In this document: in pieces, positions 7,543 to 16,358 of the stretch
How the letters are laid out: each line of letters begins with the position of its first letter
Numbering within the stretch: position 1 is the first letter of the stretch
Assembly: GCF_004348995.1 (NCBI RefSeq)
Contig: NZ_SMKQ01000045.1
Coordinates: 1-50,359 of the forward strand
Direction of reading: 5' to 3'
Source: Nonomuraea terrae
Lineage (GTDB): Bacteria; Actinomycetota; Actinomycetes; Streptosporangiales; Streptosporangiaceae
DNA length: 50,359 nucleotides
The notes under the pieces: model-generated
What the model saw: the letters and a program-made list of their open reading frames with translations, nothing else
Told to the model about the DNA's origin: nothing
The model's database searches: none
Program-made: the position numbers and the translations under genes

Positions 7543-9195
7543 ATGGCCTCCACGGCGACGGGCGCCAGGGACTGGACCCGGCGCAAGACCGCGAAACTCG
7601 AGCGACTCGAGGCGGTTCGCCCGTACGTTTCGGGGCGGGAGCTGGATGCCGGGCGTATCGGCGGCGCACTCGAGGCCCTGCTGCGTCCCGGTGACCGGGT
7701 GGCGATGGAGGGCGACAACCAGAAACAGGCTGACTTCCTGGCCGAGGCACTGGCCGGCTGCGATCCGGACGTGGTAAACGACCTGCACCTGCTGATCTCC
7801 TCGATCAGCCTGCCAGCGCACCTTGACGTGTTCGAGCGTGGCGTGGCTCGCCGTCTCGACTTCGCGTACGCCGGCCCGCAGAGCGTGCGCATGGCGCAGT
7901 TGCTGGCCGATGGCAAGGTCGAGGTCGGTGCGATTCACACCTACGTCGAACTGTACGCGCGCATGTTCGTGGACCTCACGCCGAACATCGCGCTGCTCTG
8001 CGCGGAGCAGGCCGACCACGACGGTAACCTGTTCACCGGGCCCGGCACCGAGGACACACCGACCATCGCCGAGGCGGTGGCGTTCTCCGGCGGCGTGATC
8101 GTGGTCCAGGTGAACGAGCTGGTCGACAAGGTTCCCAGGGTGGACATCCCGGGCGACTGGGTGGATCTGATCGTCGAGAGCCCGCGGCCGTTCGCGCTTG
8201 AGCCGCTGTTCACCCGCGATCCCCGTCACATCGGTCAGGTGGAGATCCTGATGGCCATGATGGCCCTGCGCGGGATCTACGAGCGGCACGGCGTGGTCAC
8301 GCTGAACCACGGGATCGGCTACGACACCGCGGCGATCGAGCTTCTCCTGCCCACCTACGGCGAGGAGCTGGGACTGCGCGGGAAGATCTGCCGGCACTGG
8401 ACGCTCAACCCGCATCCGACGCTCATCCCCGCCATCGAGAGCGGCTGGGTGGAATCGGTGCACTGCTTCGGAGGCGAGCCCGGCATGGAGCGGTACGTCG
8501 CCGCCCGGCCGGACGTGTTCTTCACCGGCCACGACGGCTCCCTGCGGTCGAACCGGGTCTTGTGCCAGCTCGCGGGGCAGTACGCGGTGGACCTGTTCAT
8601 CGGGTCGTCGCTGCAGATCGACGCGTACGCGAACTCCTCGACGGTCACCGAGGGCCGGCTGACCGGGTTCGGTGGAGCGCCCAACATGGGGCACGACGCG
8701 CGCGGCCGCAGGCACCCCTCCGCCGCGTGGCTGAACCTCCTGACCGGCCAGGCGCCAGCGGTGCGCGGGCGCAAGCTCGTCGTGCAGATTACGCAGACCT
8801 TCCGCTCGGGCGGCACTCCGGCCTTCGTGGAGTCGCTGGACGCGATCCAGGTGGGCAAGGATGCCGGTATGCCTATCCCGCCGATCATGATATACGGCGA
8901 GGACGTGACCCACGTGGTGACCGAAGAGGGGGTGGCCTACCTCTACAAGGCCGAGGGTCCGGCCGAACGGCGAGAGGCGGTGGCCGCGGTCGCGGGCGCC
9001 ACCCCGGTCGGCCGCCGTGCCGACGAGCGGCGTTTGGCGGCACTGCGCCGTGACGGCCTGGTAGCGCTGCCCGAGGACCTCAAGGTGGACGTACGCAAGG
9101 CGCGGCGCTCCCTGCTGGCGGCCCGCAGCATCGAAGATCTCGTGGCCTGGTCCGGAGGACTCTATGACCCGCCCGCCCGGTTCCGGACCTGGTGA
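7543..9195 (+). CDS. mdcA: malonate decarboxylase alpha subunit (acetyl-S-ACP:malonate ACP transferase)
   Basis: The 550-residue alpha subunit exchanges acetate for malonate on the enzyme-bound carrier protein, starting the cycle of biotin-independent malonate decarboxylase in the cytoplasm. Sequence marks include the N-terminal WTRRKTAKLERLEAV, EGDNQKQADFLAEAL near residues 50-70 and DLHLLISSISLPAHLDVFE. TVTEGRLTGFGGAPNMGHDA and FRSGGTPAFVESLDA lie in the C-terminal half. All are typical of MdcA, and the length is normal. The ATG at 7543 has a GGGGGTGAG ribosome site. It is the first gene of a seven-gene unit in which each next gene overlaps the previous one. No adjacent MdcR-type regulator or malonate carrier is present in the window. 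Confidence 0.95.
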   Translation: MASTATGARDWTRRKTAKLERLEAVRPYVSGRELDAGRIGGALEALLRPGDRVAMEGDNQKQADFLAEALAGCDPDVVNDLHLLISSISLPAHLDVFERGVARRLDFAYAGPQSVRMAQLLADGKVEVGAIHTYVELYARMFVDLTPNIALLCAEQADHDGNLFTGPGTEDTPTIAEAVAFSGGVIVVQVNELVDKVPRVDIPGDWVDLIVESPRPFALEPLFTRDPRHIGQVEILMAMMALRGIYERHGVVTLNHGIGYDTAAIELLLPTYGEELGLRGKICRHWTLNPHPTLIPAIESGWVESVHCFGGEPGMERYVAARPDVFFTGHDGSLRSNRVLCQLAGQYAVDLFIGSSLQIDAYANSSTVTEGRLTGFGGAPNMGHDARGRRHPSAAWLNLLTGQAPAVRGRKLVVQITQTFRSGGTPAFVESLDAIQVGKDAGMPIPPIMIYGEDVTHVVTEEGVAYLYKAEGPAERREAVAAVAGATPVGRRADERRLAALRRDGLVALPEDLKVDVRKARRSLLAARSIEDLVAWSGGLYDPPARFRTW

Positions 9196-10060
9196 CCCGT
9201 CGGTGCGGGCGGACGTACTGGCTGACACGGCGGTGCGGGCCCTGCGGGCGGAGGCCCTGCTGAGCCCCAAGCCCGGCCTGGTCGACGCGCGGGGCAGCGG
9301 CGCGCACGACGACATGGACCTGCCGCTCCTGCTGGCCTCCGCCGAGGCGCTGCGCCCCACGTTCCGCGCCGTCGCGGACACGGCGAAACGCCTGGTCTTC
9401 GGCGCCGAGCTGCGGGAGGAGCTGGGCCGGCTCGGCCGTGCGGGAGATCAGGCGATGTCGCGAGCCACCGGTGAGGTCAACACCCATCGCGGGGCGTTGT
9501 GGGCGCTCGGCCTGCTGGTCGCCGCCATCGCGGGCGGCGCCGGCGACGAACGGTGCGCGGCCGGCGGTGCGGCCGGGCTGGCCGCGCTTCCCGACCAGTG
9601 GATCCCGGCGGGACAGGCTTCCCATGGCGAGCTGGTCCGGCGGCGGTACGGAACCGGCGGTGCGCGCGGTGAGGCCGAGGACGCCTTCCCCCACGTCATC
9701 GAGGTCGCGCTGCCGCGGCTGCGCCGGGCGAGGGCGGACGGCCGTAGCGAGGAGGTGGCCAGGCTGGACGCGTTGCTGGCGGTGATGAGTCTCCTGAACG
9801 ACACGTGCGTCCTGCACCGTGGCGGCCGCGCGGGACTGCGCGTCGTACAACTCGGGGCCTCACATGTCCTGGCCGAGGGAGGCGCGGGCACGGACCGCGG
9901 CCGATCCGCGCTCCTTGAGCTGGACCACCGGCTCCGCGGACTGCGGCTGTCGCCGGGCGGGAGCGGCGACCTGCTGGCCGCCGCGCTTTTCCTCGACATG
10001 CTGCCATGGCCGGGGCGACGTCTCCGCGCCGAACTGGAGGTGACGGCATGCAGACGCTGA
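9164..10060 (+). CDS. mdcB: triphosphoribosyl-dephospho-CoA synthase
   Basis: MdcB makes 2'-(5''-triphosphoribosyl)-3'-dephospho-CoA from ATP and dephospho-CoA, the precursor of the prosthetic group of the carrier protein. The 298-residue product shows the family features near its start: AVRALRAEALLSPKPGLVDARGSGAHDDMD, split here by position rather than function, and later EVNTHRGALWALGLLVAAIAG, the conserved N-T-H-R-G motif. The C-terminal SPGGSGDLLAAALFLD also fits. The ATG at 9164 overlaps the end of mdcA by 32 bases, which implies translational coupling. Confidence 0.93.
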   Translation: MTRPPGSGPGDPSVRADVLADTAVRALRAEALLSPKPGLVDARGSGAHDDMDLPLLLASAEALRPTFRAVADTAKRLVFGAELREELGRLGRAGDQAMSRATGEVNTHRGALWALGLLVAAIAGGAGDERCAAGGAAGLAALPDQWIPAGQASHGELVRRRYGTGGARGEAEDAFPHVIEVALPRLRRARADGRSEEVARLDALLAVMSLLNDTCVLHRGGRAGLRVVQLGASHVLAEGGAGTDRGRSALLELDHRLRGLRLSPGGSGDLLAAALFLDMLPWPGRRLRAELEVTACRR

Positions 10061-10338
10061 CCTACGAGTTCCCGGCGGACCGGCCGCCCGCCCGGCGTAC
10101 GCATGTGGGGGTGGTCGGCTCGGGCGATCTTGAGGTCCTGATGACGCCGGCGAACGGTACCGCGCGAGTGCGGGTGCGTACGAGTGTGGACGGGTTCGAC
10201 ACGGTGTGGCGAACCGTGCTGGAGCGGTTCTTCGCCCGGCACCCCGTCTCCGCGAGCTTCGAGCTCAACGACTTCGGGGCCACACCGGGCGTGGTCACGC
10301 TGCGCCTGTGGCAGGCCATCGAGGAGGGCAGGGCATGA
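10048..10338 (+). CDS. mdcC: malonate decarboxylase acyl carrier protein (delta subunit)
   Basis: The 96-residue carrier protein holds the phosphoribosyl-dephospho-CoA arm that carries acetyl and malonyl groups between subunits. VGSGDLEVLM contains the serine, residue 25, expected to be the attachment site, and the C-terminal DFGATPGVVTLRLWQAIEE is typical. The ATG at 10048 lies inside the last codons of mdcB and has GGAGG eight bases upstream. Its stop overlaps the start of the next gene as ATGA. Confidence 0.93.
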   Translation: MQTLTYEFPADRPPARRTHVGVVGSGDLEVLMTPANGTARVRVRTSVDGFDTVWRTVLERFFARHPVSASFELNDFGATPGVVTLRLWQAIEEGRA

Positions 10339-11981
10339 CGTCCGCCACGGACTGGGCGGCGCGACTTGCGCGTACCAGCTTCATCGAACTGGACGCTCGC
10401 GCCCGGGCCGCGGCGCTGCTCGACGACGGCGCGACCCACGAGTTGTGCGGTCCGTTCGACCGAATCGAGTCGCCTTGGCTGGAGCCACAGGGCGTGGTCC
10501 CGCAGTCCGACGACGGGGTCGTGGTGTTCAGGGGACGGCTCGGCGGACGCCCTGCGGTCGTGATCGCGATCGAGCAGGCATTCCAGGGCGGAGGCATCGG
10601 CGAGGTGTCCGGCGCCAAGATCGCGACCGCGCTGTCCCTTGCGGCCCGCGACAGCCGCGGTGGCGCCACGACCGCCGCGGTACTGCTGCTGGAGACCGGG
10701 GGCGTGCGCCTTCAGGAGGCCAACCTGGGCCTGGCCACGGTCGCCGAGGTGTGCTCCGCCCTGTTGGAGCTACGGCCCCTCGCGCCGGTCGTCGGCGTCA
10801 TCGCTGGAGCGCTGGGCTGTTTCGGCGGCATGAGCATCGCCGCCGGGCTGTGCACCAAGCTGATCATGACCGAGGAGGGCCGGCTCGGGCTCGACGGCCC
10901 GGCGGTGATCGAGTCGGAGGCGGGGGTGGCCGAGCTGGACGCCTCCGACCACCCGCTCATCTGGTCGATCACCGGCGGGGGAACGCGCACCCGGACCGGC
11001 CTGGCGGACGAGCTGGTCCTCGACGACGTCGCCGCGCTGCGGTCCGCGGTGATAGGCGCGGTGGCGCAGGGCGTACCGGCCGAGCACCGCTCCCAGCGCA
11101 GCGAGTTGCGGGCGCGCATCGAGGCCGCCCGCCCGTCCGGGACACACGACGTCGTGGCCGGGGGAGCCCCACCGATGAGCCGCGGGCGGGCCTGGACTCA
11201 GGCACTCGCCGACGGAGGCGTGAACGGCGGCGTCCCGTCCCTGATCACCGCGGACCTCACACTGGGCGACGACATCGCCCGCATCCTCACCGTCGTCCCC
11301 GACCCGCACAGCCCGTACCATCGGGCCCGCCGGGGCCAGGTCGGCCTCCGCGAGGGGCTCGCCCTCGCCTCCGAGGTGACCAGGACGGTCACGGAGGACG
11401 CGCACCTGCCTGACGAGCGCCGCCGCCCGATCGTCGCGCTCGTCGACCTGCCCAGCCAGGCGTACGGGCGCGTCGAGGAGACGCTCGGCATCCACCAGAC
11501 GCTGGCCGCCGCCGTGGACGCCTACGCCACCGCCCGCACGGCCGGGCACCCGGTGATCGCCCTCATCGTCGGCACGGCGCTGTCCGGCGGACTGCTCGCG
11601 CACGGCTTCCAGGCGAACCAGATCCTGGCGCTCGACGACCCGGGCGTACTGATCCATGCCATGCACAAGAAGGCAGCGGCGCGGGTGACCTTGCGTACCG
11701 TGGCCGAGCTCGAGGAGCTGGCCGGGCGTATCGTGCCCCTGTCCTACGATGTCACCGACTGGGCGGGGCTCGGCCTGTGCGACGAGCTCCTGACGGTGGA
11801 GAACGCCGGCGACCCGACCGAGAGGGACGTGCGCAAGGCAAAGGACGCGCTCACCGCGGCGGTCGCACGGGCGCGGCGGGGCCCGCGTGACCTGAGCAAC
11901 CGGCTCGACTCGCCTGGTGCGCGCCGAACCCGCGCGGCCTCCCACCGCGTCCGCGAGGCGTTGACCTCCCAATGGGACTGA
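10335..11981 (+). CDS. mdcDE: malonate decarboxylase beta-gamma fusion subunit
   Basis: This 548-residue protein joins two subunits that are separate in Acinetobacter and Pseudomonas. Residues 1 to about 290 match MdcD: the N-terminal ARLARTSFIELDARARAAAL, then GRLGGRPAVVIAIEQAFQGG and ETGGVRLQEANLGLA of the carboxyltransferase-like fold. From about residue 310 the MdcE-like part follows, with GRAWTQALADG, PSQAYGRVEETLGIHQTLAA and GTALSGGLLAHGFQANQILA. The linker between them is short. Together they decarboxylate malonyl-ACP to acetyl-ACP. The start overlaps the mdcC stop (ATGA) and the end overlaps mdcG by ten bases. No frameshift is needed to join the halves, so this is a true fusion. Confidence 0.92.
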   Translation: MTSATDWAARLARTSFIELDARARAAALLDDGATHELCGPFDRIESPWLEPQGVVPQSDDGVVVFRGRLGGRPAVVIAIEQAFQGGGIGEVSGAKIATALSLAARDSRGGATTAAVLLLETGGVRLQEANLGLATVAEVCSALLELRPLAPVVGVIAGALGCFGGMSIAAGLCTKLIMTEEGRLGLDGPAVIESEAGVAELDASDHPLIWSITGGGTRTRTGLADELVLDDVAALRSAVIGAVAQGVPAEHRSQRSELRARIEAARPSGTHDVVAGGAPPMSRGRAWTQALADGGVNGGVPSLITADLTLGDDIARILTVVPDPHSPYHRARRGQVGLREGLALASEVTRTVTEDAHLPDERRRPIVALVDLPSQAYGRVEETLGIHQTLAAAVDAYATARTAGHPVIALIVGTALSGGLLAHGFQANQILALDDPGVLIHAMHKKAAARVTLRTVAELEELAGRIVPLSYDVTDWAGLGLCDELLTVENAGDPTERDVRKAKDALTAAVARARRGPRDLSNRLDSPGARRTRAASHRVREALTSQWD

Positions 11982-12571
11982 TCGTCCGTCCTCACGACTT
12001 GCTGCTCCTCGCCGGCGGCGGGTCGTGGGAGGCCGCGCTCTCCGACTGGGCGCGCACGTCGCTCGCCGGCTGCCCCTGGGCCGTCGTACGCCGGGCGCTG
12101 TGCCCGCCCGGCCTGATCCCGGTCGGCGTACGCGGTCCGAACCGGTCGCAGCGCCACGCCGCCCTTGTCCCCACCGCAGCGGTGATCCGCCGCGTACTGC
12201 CGGAAGCCCTGCGCTCCCATCCGCGCCTGCCCCATCTGGCGGCCACTCTGTCCGCCGTCGCCCGGCTGCTGGACGGCGTCGCCGTCTGGGGCCCCACCGG
12301 CGGCGTCGGCTTCGAGCTCGCCACCGGGCGCTCGGCCACGCACGCCGCGAGCGATCTCGACGTGCTCGTCAGGGCGCCGTACAGGTGGGACCAGGCTGTG
12401 GCCACTCGCCTCGCCGAGGCATTCGCGGCGCTGCCCGCCCGGGTCGACTGCCTGCTGGAAACCCCGCGAGGCGGTGTCAATCTCGTGGAATGGTCCCGTG
12501 CCGGCGGTTCCGTCGTGGCCCGCACCGCCCACGGCCCGCAGCTCGTGACCGACCCGTGGGACGCGGCATGA
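11972..12571 (+). CDS. mdcG: malonate decarboxylase holo-ACP synthase (phosphoribosyl-dephospho-CoA transferase)
   Basis: MdcG transfers the phosphoribosyl-dephospho-CoA group from the MdcB product to the serine of MdcC. The 199-residue product begins RPHDLLLLAG. It contains the nucleotidyltransferase-like core VWGPTGGVGFELATGR followed by ASDLDVLVRAP, in which the paired aspartates (DLD) would bind metal. RVDCLLETPRGGVNLVEW later supplies a further acidic strand. It overlaps mdcDE by ten bases and mdcH by four. Confidence 0.92.
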   Translation: MGLIVRPHDLLLLAGGGSWEAALSDWARTSLAGCPWAVVRRALCPPGLIPVGVRGPNRSQRHAALVPTAAVIRRVLPEALRSHPRLPHLAATLSAVARLLDGVAVWGPTGGVGFELATGRSATHAASDLDVLVRAPYRWDQAVATRLAEAFAALPARVDCLLETPRGGVNLVEWSRAGGSVVARTAHGPQLVTDPWDAA

Positions 12572-13530
12572 AGGTCGCCTTCCTCTACCCCGGCCAGGGC
12601 ACCCAGCGCCCCGGGATGCTGCACGACCTGCCGGCCCATCCGGCCGTCGCCGAGACCCTCGCCGAAGCCGAACACATCCTGCCCGGCTCGTCCCTCCAGG
12701 ACAGCGCGGAGGCGCTGAGATCGTCCGTCACCGCGCAGGTCGCGCTCTGCATCGCCGGGGTGGCCGCGACCCGCGCCCTCGATCGCGAAGGCGCCACGCC
12801 CGACGCCGTGGCCGGCCACTCCGCCGGGGCGTTCCCCGCCGCCGTCGCTTCTGGAGCCCTGACCTTCACCGAAGCTCTCACGGCCGTGCGTAAACGGGGC
12901 GAGTTGATGCGGGACGCGTATCCCCGCGGGTACGGCATGGCCGCCGTCCTCGGCCTGAGCGTGCCCCAGGTGCGCCGTGTGGTGGAGAAGGTGGCAACCG
13001 AGGCCGACCCGGCGTACGTCGCCGTCATCGACTCCGACCAGCAAGTCGTGGTCGCGGGCGGGGCGCACGCGCTGGAACGCCTCGCGGCGACGGCCGCCGA
13101 GGCCGGCGCGCGGCACGTACAGCGCCTGGACATCGCCGTCCCCTCGCACTGTCCGCTGCTCGCCGGCGTCGCCGACGCCATGACAGACCACCTCGCCGCG
13201 GTACCGCGGCGTCGCCTCACCGTTCCGTACCTCAGCGACTCCACGGGCAGGCTGCTCCACGACGCCGGCGCCATCTTGGACGACCTTGCGCGCGGCGTCG
13301 CCACCACGGTGCGATGGCGCGACGTCACCGCTCTGCTCGGCGAACTCGGCATCACCCTGTTCGTCCAGACACCGCCGGGACACGTCCTGGCCCGGTTCGC
13401 CCGCGCGGCCCACCCGGACGCGCGCGTCGTGGCTCTGGCCGGCACCCGCATCACCGACGTGGTGTTCCTCGCTCGCCGTGCCCGGCGACCACCTCAGACA
13501 CACGATCCGGTCAAGGGGGAAAGACGATGA
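12568..13530 (+). CDS. mdcH: malonyl-CoA:malonate decarboxylase ACP transacylase
   Basis: MdcH loads malonyl from malonyl-CoA on the carrier protein, priming the decarboxylase. The 320-residue product is FabD-like: LYPGQGTQRPGML at the N-terminus, the nucleophile elbow AGHSAGAFPAAV with serine 85, and the histidine-containing VPSHCPLLAGVA around residues 189-200. TPPGHVLARFAR lies near the C-terminus. The ATG at 12568 overlaps the mdcG stop and is fixed by homology; the in-frame reading upstream of it is only a shadow of mdcG. The stop overlaps the start of a secreted hydrolase gene. Confidence 0.93.
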   Translation: MKVAFLYPGQGTQRPGMLHDLPAHPAVAETLAEAEHILPGSSLQDSAEALRSSVTAQVALCIAGVAATRALDREGATPDAVAGHSAGAFPAAVASGALTFTEALTAVRKRGELMRDAYPRGYGMAAVLGLSVPQVRRVVEKVATEADPAYVAVIDSDQQVVVAGGAHALERLAATAAEAGARHVQRLDIAVPSHCPLLAGVADAMTDHLAAVPRRRLTVPYLSDSTGRLLHDAGAILDDLARGVATTVRWRDVTALLGELGITLFVQTPPGHVLARFARAAHPDARVVALAGTRITDVVFLARRARRPPQTHDPVKGERR

Positions 13531-14369
13531 GCCGTCCAGGTACTGGAACGACGATCGCATGCCTCACGGTGCTCACCGCGACCATCGCCGCGCAAGCGGC
13601 CACGGCCCACGCGAGTGGACCGCTGCCCTGTCCGTCAGCGGGCACGACCAAACCGACGGTCGTCCTGGTCCATGGAGCATGGGCCGACACCTCCAGTTGG
13701 AACGGAGAGGTGGACGCGCTGCGCCGGGCGGGCTACCCGGCACGCGCCATCGGCAACCCGCTGCGCAACCTCGACGACGACGCGGCGACCGTCGCGGACT
13801 TCCTGACAACCGTCTCCGGCCCGGTCGTCCTGGTGGGGCACTCCTACGGCGGCTCGGTCATCACGAACGCCGCCGTGAACGCCCCCAACGTCAAAGCCCT
13901 GGTGTACGTCGACGCGGCGGCACCGGACACGGGAGAGACCACCGCCCAGCTCAGCGGATCCGGCTCCGCGCTCAACGGCGACCCGGACACCCTGTACGAC
14001 AAGGCTTCCTACTCGAACGCGCCCCAGGGCGCGAGCGACCTGTACCTCAAACGGGACGTCTTCGTCGGCTCGTTCGCCTCGGGCCTGCCGCGCGACACTG
14101 CCGTACGCTTGTGGGCCTCGCAGCGAGCCGCGTCGACCAGCGCGTTCCAGACCCCGTCACGGGCCGCGGCGTGGAAGAAGATCCCGTCCTGGTACTTCGT
14201 CAGCACCGGCGACCGGATCATCACGCCGGCGTCGCAGCTTTCCATGGCACGGCGAGCCCACGCGAAGGTCACCAAGTTCTCGGGCGGGTCCCATCTCACC
14301 CTGATCTCGCACCCGGACGCGGTCACGTCGGTGATCGCATCGGCAGTCTGCTCCGTGAAGGGGGATTAG
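13527..14369 (+). CDS. exported alpha/beta hydrolase, last gene of the mdc operon
   Basis: A 280-residue alpha/beta hydrolase with an N-terminal signal peptide (hydrophobic stretch about residues 8-28, with a likely cleavage near AHA-SG). VVLVHGAWADTSSW gives the oxyanion motif, GHSYGGS places the nucleophile serine at residue 106, and STGDRIITP and GGSHLTLISHP supply the acid and histidine. It resembles EstC/MhpC-like extracellular esterases. Its ATG overlaps the mdcH stop, so it is translationally coupled to a cytoplasmic pathway, which is unusual. One idea is that it releases malonate from an extracellular malonyl ester; that is speculation. Confidence 0.83.
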   Translation: MSRPGTGTTIACLTVLTATIAAQAATAHASGPLPCPSAGTTKPTVVLVHGAWADTSSWNGEVDALRRAGYPARAIGNPLRNLDDDAATVADFLTTVSGPVVLVGHSYGGSVITNAAVNAPNVKALVYVDAAAPDTGETTAQLSGSGSALNGDPDTLYDKASYSNAPQGASDLYLKRDVFVGSFASGLPRDTAVRLWASQRAASTSAFQTPSRAAAWKKIPSWYFVSTGDRIITPASQLSMARRAHAKVTKFSGGSHLTLISHPDAVTSVIASAVCSVKGD

Positions 14370-14445
14370 GCGATCTGTCGTCAGCGCCGGTGAACCTCCA
14401 CCGGGCGCGCCGTCTGTTCGGTGCGGTCGTCCAACCCCTGATCAG

Positions 14446-14466
14446 TCTGGGCCTCTTCAGCCCAGA
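14446..14466 (+). terminator. hairpin, possible mdc operon terminator
   Basis: TCTGGGC and GCCCAGA form a perfect 7-bp stem with a 7-nt loop, 77 bases after the last stop codon of the operon. There is no U-tract, which is common in high-GC terminators. Support is structural only. Confidence 0.35.
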
Positions 14467-14561
14467 AGGGATTGTCACAGTCCTGATCAAGCGCATGACA
14501 GGTGTTGGTGATCCGTACCCCGCCGTTGTCGCGTACGTCGTGTGCGAGGGGAGAGCGGACC

Positions 14562-14666
14562 ATGCAGACCATGGTCGGGCGCGTCAGCCAAGAGCGTTAC
14601 GACCAGATCGTCACCCGCGCCCAGGAACTGCGGGGTCAGCGATGTAGGCGATCGGTGATCGGGTGA
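14562..14666 (+). pseudogene. possible 5' fragment of a truncated gene
   Basis: A 34-codon frame starts at an ATG with GGGGAGAG about eight bases upstream. Its first 27 residues (VGRVSQERYDQIVTRAQELR and surroundings) look like a real helical N-terminus with good codon bias; the last seven residues do not. The rest of the gene appears to be lost. The family is not recognised, and it may be a chance frame. Confidence 0.3.
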
Positions 14667-14840
14667 TGGCCTGGTCGGTGGCGCGGTTGTGCCGGATGGC
14701 CGCGGCCGGCCACGCGGAAGTGATCGCGCCGGCTCCCTGAATGTGCAGATCTACGTAGATCGTTACGCACCTCGATGGTGGGATACGACATCGAGCACAT
14801 TTCTGGACAAGAACGTCATCGCAGGTAAACGGGGGACGCC

Positions 14841-16061
14841 TTGACGAGCACTGAAGGACTTTCGTGGCAGCGGCGGGACGTGCCGTCGCCGCTCGCCGAT
14901 CCACATCGCCCGGGCACCGCGCCCAACGGGCGGCACACGGCCGTCCGGCTCGACTCCTTCCGTACGCTCGGCAACACAGGTTTGCGGGTGAGCCCTCTGG
15001 CCCTCGGCGGACTGACGTTCGGCGACAGCGTTGCCGGCTCCGACGACTACACCACCTACGCGATCCTCGACCGCTACCTCGGGGCGGGCGGGAACCTCAT
15101 CGACACGGCCAACATCTACACCGGCGGGCGTTCCGAGGAACTCATCGGCACCTACTTCGGCAGTCGGCCCAGCCTGCGTGACCGCGTCGTCATCAGCACC
15201 AAGTTCGCGGGCACCCTGTTTCCCAACGACCCCAACGGCGGCGGCGCGGGCCGCAAGGCGATCATGCAACAGGCCGAGGAGTCGCTGCGCCGGCTGCGCA
15301 CCGACTACATCGACCTGTACTGGCTGCACAACTGGGACCGGCACACTCCCCTCGAAGAGACGATGTCGACCCTGAACGACCTCGTCCACCAGGGCAAGAT
15401 CCGCTACATCGGCCTGTCCGACACGCCGGCGTGGGCGGTCGCCCGGATGGCGTCCATCGCCGAGTTCCGCGGCTGGGCGAACGCCGCGGCGATCCAGGTC
15501 GAATACTCGCTGCTGCAGCGCACCTCCGAAGGGGAACTGTTCGGCGCCGCTCGCGAACTGGGACTCGGGGTGATGCCCTGGAGCCCGCTGGCGAACGGAG
15601 TGCTGTCAGGCAAGTACACGCGCAGGATCAACGCCGTCAAAGAATCCGGCCGTGCCGGCGCGTGGGTCGCGCCGTACCTCAACGAGGCGACGTTCACCCT
15701 GCTCGACGCCATGCGGCGAATGAGCGACGATCACGGCGTGCCGGTGGCGGCCATCGCGCTCGCGTGGGTACGGCAGCAGACCGAGGTGACCACGATCGCC
15801 ATCGGGGTCCGCACCACGGCGCAACTCGAAGCGAACCTCACCTCGCTGGAGGTGAACCTGACCAAGCGGCAACTCGCCGAACTCGACACGCTCACCCGGC
15901 CGAACCTGAACTTCCCGGCCGACTTCCTCTCCCGGCATGCCGCCTCCACCCAGCAGGGCGGCACCACCATCAATGGCGTGCTCTCCCCCGGACCCGTGCA
16001 CCTCGGCAGCGCGTCCGCGGACGCGACCGTGCAGTTCCCGGTGCAGGCGCGGATCCGCTAG
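14841..16061 (+). CDS. aldo/keto reductase
   Basis: A NADPH-dependent carbonyl reductase of the aldo/keto reductase superfamily, 406 residues from a TTG start. The catalytic tetrad is visible: Asp88 and Tyr93 in IDTANIYTGGRSE, Lys121 in VVISTKFAG and His163 in YWLHNWD. GKIRYIGLSDTPAW and IAIGVRTTAQLEANL (cofactor site) follow in order. The first 38 residues are not conserved in the family, so the true start could be later, for example the GTG at 14880. GGGGGA before the TTG supports the upstream choice. A C-terminal tail of about 45 residues beyond the barrel is longer than usual. It stands alone. Confidence 0.9.
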   Translation: MTSTEGLSWQRRDVPSPLADPHRPGTAPNGRHTAVRLDSFRTLGNTGLRVSPLALGGLTFGDSVAGSDDYTTYAILDRYLGAGGNLIDTANIYTGGRSEELIGTYFGSRPSLRDRVVISTKFAGTLFPNDPNGGGAGRKAIMQQAEESLRRLRTDYIDLYWLHNWDRHTPLEETMSTLNDLVHQGKIRYIGLSDTPAWAVARMASIAEFRGWANAAAIQVEYSLLQRTSEGELFGAARELGLGVMPWSPLANGVLSGKYTRRINAVKESGRAGAWVAPYLNEATFTLLDAMRRMSDDHGVPVAAIALAWVRQQTEVTTIAIGVRTTAQLEANLTSLEVNLTKRQLAELDTLTRPNLNFPADFLSRHAASTQQGGTTINGVLSPGPVHLGSASADATVQFPVQARIR

Positions 16062-16343
16062 CTCGCGATCACGTCTCAGACAAGATCATTGCCGGGGATT
16101 CTCAGAGGTACCTTACCCGGCCACCGTCCTGCGGATGCTGCGCGAACACGACACCAACGCGGTAGCGGCGCCTGTCGCGTTGCTGGGGTCTGTTCGGGTG
16201 GCGTGTGGAAGGTGGCAGCTGATGTGGTCGATCGTCGCCATGATGTTTTCAGGAGTGGTCGCCAGTACCTGCATGGGTGGCACCTTCAACTGACGTGAGA
16301 GCCGCTTCAACGAACGCGGTGATCCTGAACCATCGGCATGTGA

Positions 16344-16349
16344 TATGAT
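16344..16349 (+). promoter_or_regulatory. -10 box for the SnoaL-like gene
   Basis: TATGAT lies nine bases before the ATG at 16359, and there is no ribosome site between, so a leaderless or nearly leaderless transcript is likely. The box overlaps the palindrome ATGATCAT (16345-16352), a possible regulator site. Confidence 0.45.
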
Positions 16350-16358
16350 CATTTTGTC

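Larger units (their letters stand above)
14370..14840. other. intergenic region after the mdc operon
   Basis: This 471-bp stretch holds a hairpin and a short truncated reading frame, listed separately. The octamer CCTGATCA occurs twice in it (14437 and 14482). The remainder shows no gene or clear promoter, apart from a GGGGGA ribosome site directly before the aldo/keto reductase gene. Confidence 0.4.

Noticed and set aside
7519..9381. 620-codon minus-strand frame opposite mdcA
   Set aside because: mdcA is unmistakable on the plus strand; the other frame is its shadow.
10335..11981. Frameshift or readthrough explaining the two-domain Mdc protein
   Set aside because: The frame is continuous across the junction, so no recoding event is needed.
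14611..14904. Possible transposase C-terminus on the minus strand
   Set aside because: Only about 25 residues look suggestive and no inverted repeats or target duplications were seen.
16113..16325. Protein-like minus-strand frame before the SnoaL-like gene
   Set aside because: A short stretch looks plausible but it has no start signal and continues antisense through the SnoaL gene.
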